Shown one piece after another: positions 60,199 to 64,000 of a stretch of 64,000 bases of DNA. Source of the stretch: CAZCPB01 sp044223975 (GTDB taxonomy: Bacteria > Planctomycetota > Phycisphaerae > Phycisphaerales > UBA1924); NCBI GenBank assembly GCA_044223975.1, contig JBGALI010000022.1, positions 7,048 through 71,047 on the forward strand. The letters run 5' to 3'. Under the pieces are notes generated by a model, which searched no databases, had not been told where the DNA came from, and saw only the letters and a list, made by a program, of their open reading frames with translations. Each line of letters starts with the position of its first letter. The stretch's first letter is position 1. The position numbers and the translations under genes are program-made.

Positions 60199-61257
60199 GT
60201 GACCACCCAGCCTGCCGCGGACGATGTTGTTGCCGAGGTCCAGCGTGCGTACGCCTCGCTGAAGACCGAGATCCACAAGGTGATCGTGGGTCAGGACGAG
60301 GTCGTCGATCAGCTTCTGATGTGCATCTTCAGCCAGGGACACGCGGTGGTGGTGGGCGTGCCGGGGCTGGCCAAGACGCTCTTGATCTCGACGATCGCGC
60401 GGACGCTGAGCTTGGCGTTCTCGCGGATCCAGTTCACGCCCGACCTCATGCCCAGCGACATCACGGGCACGGAGGTCATCCAGGAGGACAAGGCGACGGG
60501 CCAGCGGTCGCTGCGGTTCGTGCGCGGCCCGGTCTTCGCCAACGTGATCCTCGCCGACGAGATCAACCGCACACCGCCCAAGACGCAGGCGGCGCTGCTC
60601 GAAGCCATGCAGGAGCGGCACGTCACGATCGGCGGTGTGCAGCACGACCTGCCCAAGCCGTTTTTCGTACTGGCCACCCAGAACCCGATCGAGCAGGAAG
60701 GCACGTACCCACTCCCCGAGGCGCAGCTGGACCGCTTCATGTTCCAGATCCAGATCCGCTACCCCTCGGGGGATGAGGAGCTGGAGATCGTGCGGCGCAA
60801 CGCGGCACGGGCGGACGTGAAGATCGCGCCGGTGCTCGACAACGCGGGCATCGCGAGGATCCAGATGCTGGTGCGCCAGACGCCGGTCGCCGACCACGTG
60901 ATCCGCTACGCGCTGCGGCTGGTGCGGGCCACGCGCATCAGCGAGCCCATGGACGGCGGGGCCGAACGGCCCAAGCTGGTGAAGGACTACGTCGGCTGGG
61001 GCGCCGGGCCGCGGGCCAGCGAGTACCTGGTGCTGGGGGCCAAGGCTTGGGCGATGCTGCACGGCTCGACGCACGCGACGCCCGAGCACGTGCGCGCCGT
61101 CGCCAAGCCGGTGCTGCGCCACCGCATCCTGACCAACTTCAACGCCGAGGCCGACCAGATCAACACCGATCGCATCATCGACGGGCTGCTCGACGAGGTG
61201 CCGGTCGAGGGCGCCACCGCGGCGGAGAAGAAGCAGATGGACGCGGTGATGCGGTAG
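60199..61257 (+). CDS. MoxR-family AAA ATPase
   Basis: A 352-residue MoxR AAA+ chaperone-like ATPase. Walker A is GVPGLAKT, Walker B VILADEINR, sensor-1 block LATQNPIEQEGTYPLPEAQLDRF. The C-terminal helical lid ends in PVLRHRI. GTG 60199 is the start. MoxR ATPases usually work with DUF58 and VWA-domain proteins encoded next to them; none is present downstream, so partner genes may lie elsewhere. Confidence 0.9.
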   Translation: MTTQPAADDVVAEVQRAYASLKTEIHKVIVGQDEVVDQLLMCIFSQGHAVVVGVPGLAKTLLISTIARTLSLAFSRIQFTPDLMPSDITGTEVIQEDKATGQRSLRFVRGPVFANVILADEINRTPPKTQAALLEAMQERHVTIGGVQHDLPKPFFVLATQNPIEQEGTYPLPEAQLDRFMFQIQIRYPSGDEELEIVRRNAARADVKIAPVLDNAGIARIQMLVRQTPVADHVIRYALRLVRATRISEPMDGGAERPKLVKDYVGWGAGPRASEYLVLGAKAWAMLHGSTHATPEHVRAVAKPVLRHRILTNFNAEADQINTDRIIDGLLDEVPVEGATAAEKKQMDAVMR

Positions 61258-61316
61258 GCAATGCGGTTCGGCGTACAGAGCGAGGCCGCAAACGATTCGG
61301 TTCCGATGTCGCCTCC

Positions 61317-61651
61317 CTACCACGCGAACCCGGAGCAGATCGCCGCGAGAAGGACGAGCAGCGTGGCGCCCACGCCGACCGTGACAGCAATGCTCAGCTT
61401 GGCGCCGGCGGCCTCGAGCGCGAGCCGATTCTCGGCGCGCCACTGATCCCAGAGCTCCGGCGTTGACTGCTGGCCACACTCCGGGCAGCGGGGCGGTTGG
61501 CGACTCCGATCTCGTAGTCGCAGAAGGGACAGCGTGTGCGGTCCTGCGGCCGGCGCGACCGCGCGAGAGATCGCATTCCCTGCACGAACGCCGCGATCGA
61601 ATACACGCCCAGCCCGGCGCACGCCAGAAGCAGGAACGCCGCAATGGCCAT
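61317..61651 (-). pseudogene. Frameshifted zinc-ribbon membrane-protein gene
   Basis: The first half reads MAIAAFLLLACAGLGVYSIAA to TRCPFCDYEIGVANRP from ATG 61651. The second half, in the next frame, reads RCPECGQQSTPELWDQWRAEN and ends with a membrane helix (KLSIAVTVGVGATLLVLLAA). One missing C in the run at 61490-61493 joins them into an intact CPFCDYEIG...CPECG zinc ribbon between two helices. This is either a real frameshift or a sequencing error in the homopolymer. Confidence 0.65.
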
Positions 61652-61693
61652 GGCGCATGATAACGGCCGTGGTGCGCCAGCCGCGCCGCTTGG

Positions 61694-62806
61694 TCAAGCG
61701 GGCGCGGCCGCGCCCATGCACAGCGACAGCACGCTCATGCGAACGGCAACGCCGGTCGAGACTTGGCGCATGATCGCCGAGCGCGGCCCGTCGGCGACCT
61801 CGGAATCGAGCTCGATGCCGCGATTGATGGGACCGGGGTGCATGACCACGGCGCCGGGCTTCATGCGATTGGCGCGCTCGGGCGTAACGCTGTAGAACTC
61901 GCGGTACTCGCGGACGCTGGAGATGCCGGGCGTACGCGACTTGAGGTCGAGCTTTGCCGCGCCGTCGGGGGCCTTGGCGGGCTCCTGTCGCTCGAACTGG
62001 ATGCGGAGGACCATGACCGCGTCGGCCTCTTCGAGGACTTCGTCAAGGTCGTGGCGGACGTGGCAGCCGAGCGTCTCGAGCGAACGCGGCACCATGGTGA
62101 CGGGGCCGACGCAATAGACCTTGGCGCCCAGCGCGGTCATGCCGACGACGCCCGAGCGCGCCACGCGCGACGAGCCCAGGTCGCCGACGATGATCATGGT
62201 GAGGCCGGAGAGGTCGAAGGTGTCGAGGCGGTGGTGTGCCGCGGCAAACTGGTAGATGTCGAGCAGGCCCTGCGTGGGGTGCTCGTGCCGGCCGTCGCCG
62301 GCGTTGACGACGGGGCACGAGACGGCGCCGGCGATCATCGCCGCGGCACCGTTCTGGCGGGCGCGGATGACCATCGCGTCCACGCCCATGGCCTGGATGG
62401 CCAGAGCCGTGTCCATCAGCGTCTCACCCTTGTTGACGCTGGAGACGATGGCGGTGAGGTCGGCGACGTCGGCACCCAGGCGCTTGGCGGCCAGGGCAAA
62501 GCTGGTGCGCGTGCGGGTCGAGTCCTCGAAGAACATGGTCGCGACGGTGCGGCCTGTGAGCACGCGGGTGGAGGGGTCGGTGGGCTCGGCGCGGTCGTAC
62601 TCGCGGGCGCGATGGAGGATGGTGCGCAGGTCGTCGGGCGCCAGGCCCTGGAGCCCGAGCAGGTCGCGGCCTTTCCACGATCGTGAGGAGCCCGGCGATG
62701 GGACGGCCATGGGAGAAACCTTCGGCCTGAGACGGGCGATGCGGTCCGCCAACGTCAGACCAGAGGTAGTCGGCGTGGTCCCTGCCGTCGGTTCAGTCGC
62801 GGGCAT
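61694..62806 (-). CDS. pyrB: Aspartate carbamoyltransferase catalytic chain
   Basis: Catalytic subunit of pyrimidine synthesis: carbamoyl phosphate plus aspartate. It has FFEDSTRTRTSFALAAKRLG (carbamoyl-phosphate loop), NAGDGRHEHPTQGLLDIY and HPGPINRGIE. GDLGSSRVARS and VLRIQFERQE are also as in ATCases. ATG 62806 gives 370 residues; ATG 62710 (MAVPSPGSS) gives 338 and lies nearer the usual length. Neither has a clear ribosome site. No pyrI or other pyr genes are adjacent. Confidence 0.93.
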   Translation of the reverse strand: MPATEPTAGTTPTTSGLTLADRIARLRPKVSPMAVPSPGSSRSWKGRDLLGLQGLAPDDLRTILHRAREYDRAEPTDPSTRVLTGRTVATMFFEDSTRTRTSFALAAKRLGADVADLTAIVSSVNKGETLMDTALAIQAMGVDAMVIRARQNGAAAMIAGAVSCPVVNAGDGRHEHPTQGLLDIYQFAAAHHRLDTFDLSGLTMIIVGDLGSSRVARSGVVGMTALGAKVYCVGPVTMVPRSLETLGCHVRHDLDEVLEEADAVMVLRIQFERQEPAKAPDGAAKLDLKSRTPGISSVREYREFYSVTPERANRMKPGAVVMHPGPINRGIELDSEVADGPRSAIMRQVSTGVAVRMSVLSLCMGAAAPA

Positions 62807-62973
62807 CAAAGGAGATCATATCACGGGGCGCCGGGGGTGCACGAGCTGGGTGTGTGGATATAGGTCGTGGGCAGCAGCACGGCACCCTGGAACGGGGGCT
62901 GGTGAAGGCCTCGGGCCTTACGCGGAACAGCACGGGGAGCGGGCCCGGGTGCCGGGTTGTTCTGCCTCGGGGG

Positions 62974-63699
62974 CTAGTTGTCGGAGTCGTTCTTGATCGG
63001 GGGGGCTTCTTCGACGGGGCGCGGCACGGGGGCGCCGTGGGCGTCGACGCCGGATTCCTCGGGCGCTGTGGCGGTCGTGGTTGCCTTGGCGGGGACGGGC
63101 GCCCGATAATGGCCGCTCATGGCGTAGATCGGGCCGTAATCCTCGGGGCAGTACCACAACGGCGGCGGAGAAACGACACCAACTTCCCAGGTCTGGAAGC
63201 GGGTCACGCGCCAGGGCTGCATGCCGCCCTCGACCAGAAGCGTGATGCACTCGTACACGGGCTGACCGTCGGACTGCTTGGGCAACTCGAGCCGCGGCCG
63301 CATGATGTCGATCTTGGCGTCGTGCATCCGGATCCAGATGCGCGAGATGCTGTAGATGGGGAGGGTCTTGGCGTTCTCTTCCGTGAGGGGCACGGCCCGT
63401 CCGCCGGTGCGCTGCGAGACGCGCTCGTAGACGTCGCGGCGGACACCCTCGGGGAGGTTGATGGCAAACTGCGGCTCGCCGGCGACCACGGGCCCGGCGT
63501 GCGGCGGCGGGTAGCGGTCGGCCACCCACTTGGTTCCGAGCATCATGAGCTCGTCGGCGGGTGGGGCGTTGGGGTTGTTGACGACGGGGCTGGCGCTGTC
63601 GATGGGGGGGTAGCTGGCGTAGCCGACACAGCCGACGAGCGAGCCCGCGGCGGCCGTGAGAAGGCCGATCGACAGGGTCGCGGTGATGATCCGATGCAT
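62974..63699 (-). CDS. Lipoprotein, unknown function
   Basis: A 241-residue lipoprotein: ATG 63699 (MHRIITATLSIGLLTAA) with GGAGGG upstream and lipobox SLVGC. The mature part has NLPEGVRRDVYERVSQR, ISRIWIRMHDAKIDIMRPRLEL and WRVTRFQTWEVG, an all-beta plus helix pattern I do not recognise. The C-terminal 40 residues are disordered and Ala/Pro/Glu-rich. It is divergent from ubiX. Confidence 0.68.
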   Translation of the reverse strand: MHRIITATLSIGLLTAAAGSLVGCVGYASYPPIDSASPVVNNPNAPPADELMMLGTKWVADRYPPPHAGPVVAGEPQFAINLPEGVRRDVYERVSQRTGGRAVPLTEENAKTLPIYSISRIWIRMHDAKIDIMRPRLELPKQSDGQPVYECITLLVEGGMQPWRVTRFQTWEVGVVSPPPLWYCPEDYGPIYAMSGHYRAPVPAKATTTATAPEESGVDAHGAPVPRPVEEAPPIKNDSDN

Positions 63700-63904
63700 G
63701 ACAAACCCTCCGTGGCCGCGGCATCGTGAACCGGACGCCGCGCTTCCGGAGGGTATCGGCCTGGACGTCGTTTGGGCGTGAGCGAATTTTGCGCGTGTCA
63801 ATTGGCACGGATTTTCGGCGAAATCAGGCCCTCCCGGCGGTATGTGGGCGGTGGAGGGGTGGCGGCGGACGCTTCCATACCATTGATGGGAGCGAAACCG
63901 GTAC

Positions 63905-64000
63905 ATGTCACTCGAACCCGTTCATCGAGATTTGGAAGCGCGGCGGTACGTGCTTGGGGTATCCGGCGCCTCGGGGGCGGTGTACTCGATCCGGCTGCTT
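63905..64000 (+). CDS. ubiX: UbiX-like flavin prenyltransferase (5' end only)
   Basis: Thirty-two codons to the right edge: the N-terminus MSLEPVHRDLEARRYVL runs into GVSGASGAVYSIRLL. The GxSGASGxxY nucleotide-binding loop is the hallmark of UbiX/Pad1 enzymes, which make the prenylated FMN cofactor for UbiD decarboxylases. The rest is outside the window. Confidence 0.85.
   Translation, partial: MSLEPVHRDLEARRYVLGVSGASGAVYSIRLL

Noticed and set aside
1..64000. tRNA, rRNA or riboswitch in any intergenic gap
   Set aside because: I looked in the gaps and saw no cloverleaf, rRNA core or known aptamer pattern; a covariance-model search would be decisive.

Overview
The window looks like chromosome from a high-GC planctomycete, most likely class Phycisphaerae. 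This is inferred from protein style, as no rRNA or tRNA gene is present. The clues are: exported proteins ending in paired dockerin-like calcium loops, short PAPG/PSPG...RRRR sorting tails, degenerate pseudopilins with an FDGSV motif, many small membrane proteins ending in a CxxCGYD...CPECG zinc ribbon, HAF and NxxGxxAF repeat proteins, an Lpt-type outer-membrane lipid export operon, and frequent GTG/TTG starts. No phage, insertion sequence, CRISPR array or RNA gene was seen.

Layout. 1-7.8 kb: cardiolipin synthase (cut by the left edge), an L,D-transpeptidase, a dockerin-tailed exported protein, leucyl aminopeptidase, a Ycf46-like AAA ATPase and two small proteins. 7.9-12.7 kb is a chromosome-maintenance island: an AT-hook/winged-helix protein with two upstream palindromes, ParB, a NUDIX hydrolase and two parS sites, then an ABC ATPase, a DUF721 (DciA-like) protein and a GbsR-type regulator. 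This suggests the replication origin is not far away. 12.7-21.2 kb: a tandem pair of exported paralogues, a HIT protein, zinc-ribbon and PilZ proteins, a four-unit retropepsin-like/PDZ protein, class II DAHP synthase and a histone-H1-like protein. 21.2-32.8 kb: exported repeat protein, two pseudopilins, lipoprotein, outer-membrane barrel plus mini-cytochrome, TPR-GT41 transferase, TatC, and a sigma/anti-sigma/PDZ cluster. 32.9-38.7 kb: a translationally coupled operon lptF-GT39-PAP2-lptG for lipid A/LPS modification and export.

38.7-40.5 kb is the most unusual part. Two tandem zinc-ribbon membrane-protein genes share near-identical DNA ends but have diverged middles. They are bracketed by two mirror-symmetric hairpin arrays, and the C-terminal remnant of a third copy lies just upstream. 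40.6-52.4 kb: lipoprotein, GatB, TauE/SafE permease, a Cys-rich dockerin-tailed protein divergent from a VKOR-DsbA-DsbA fusion, a pyroglutamyl-peptidase-like protein whose catalytic Cys is Ser, an FHA-GAF histidine kinase and two HAF-repeat proteins. 52.7-64 kb: S41 protease, GH43 glycosidase, three tandem exported paralogues with a Cys-containing sorting tail, GT2, PilZ, MoxR ATPase, a frameshifted zinc-ribbon gene, PyrB, a lipoprotein and the start of UbiX.

Much of the window serves the cell envelope: export (TatC, sorting tails), disulfide formation (VKOR-DsbA), lipid transport (Lpt) and stress sensing (sigma/anti-sigma/PDZ). The Cys-bracketed dockerin-like tails on four exported proteins plausibly need the VKOR-DsbA oxidase encoded beside one of them. 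That link is inference.
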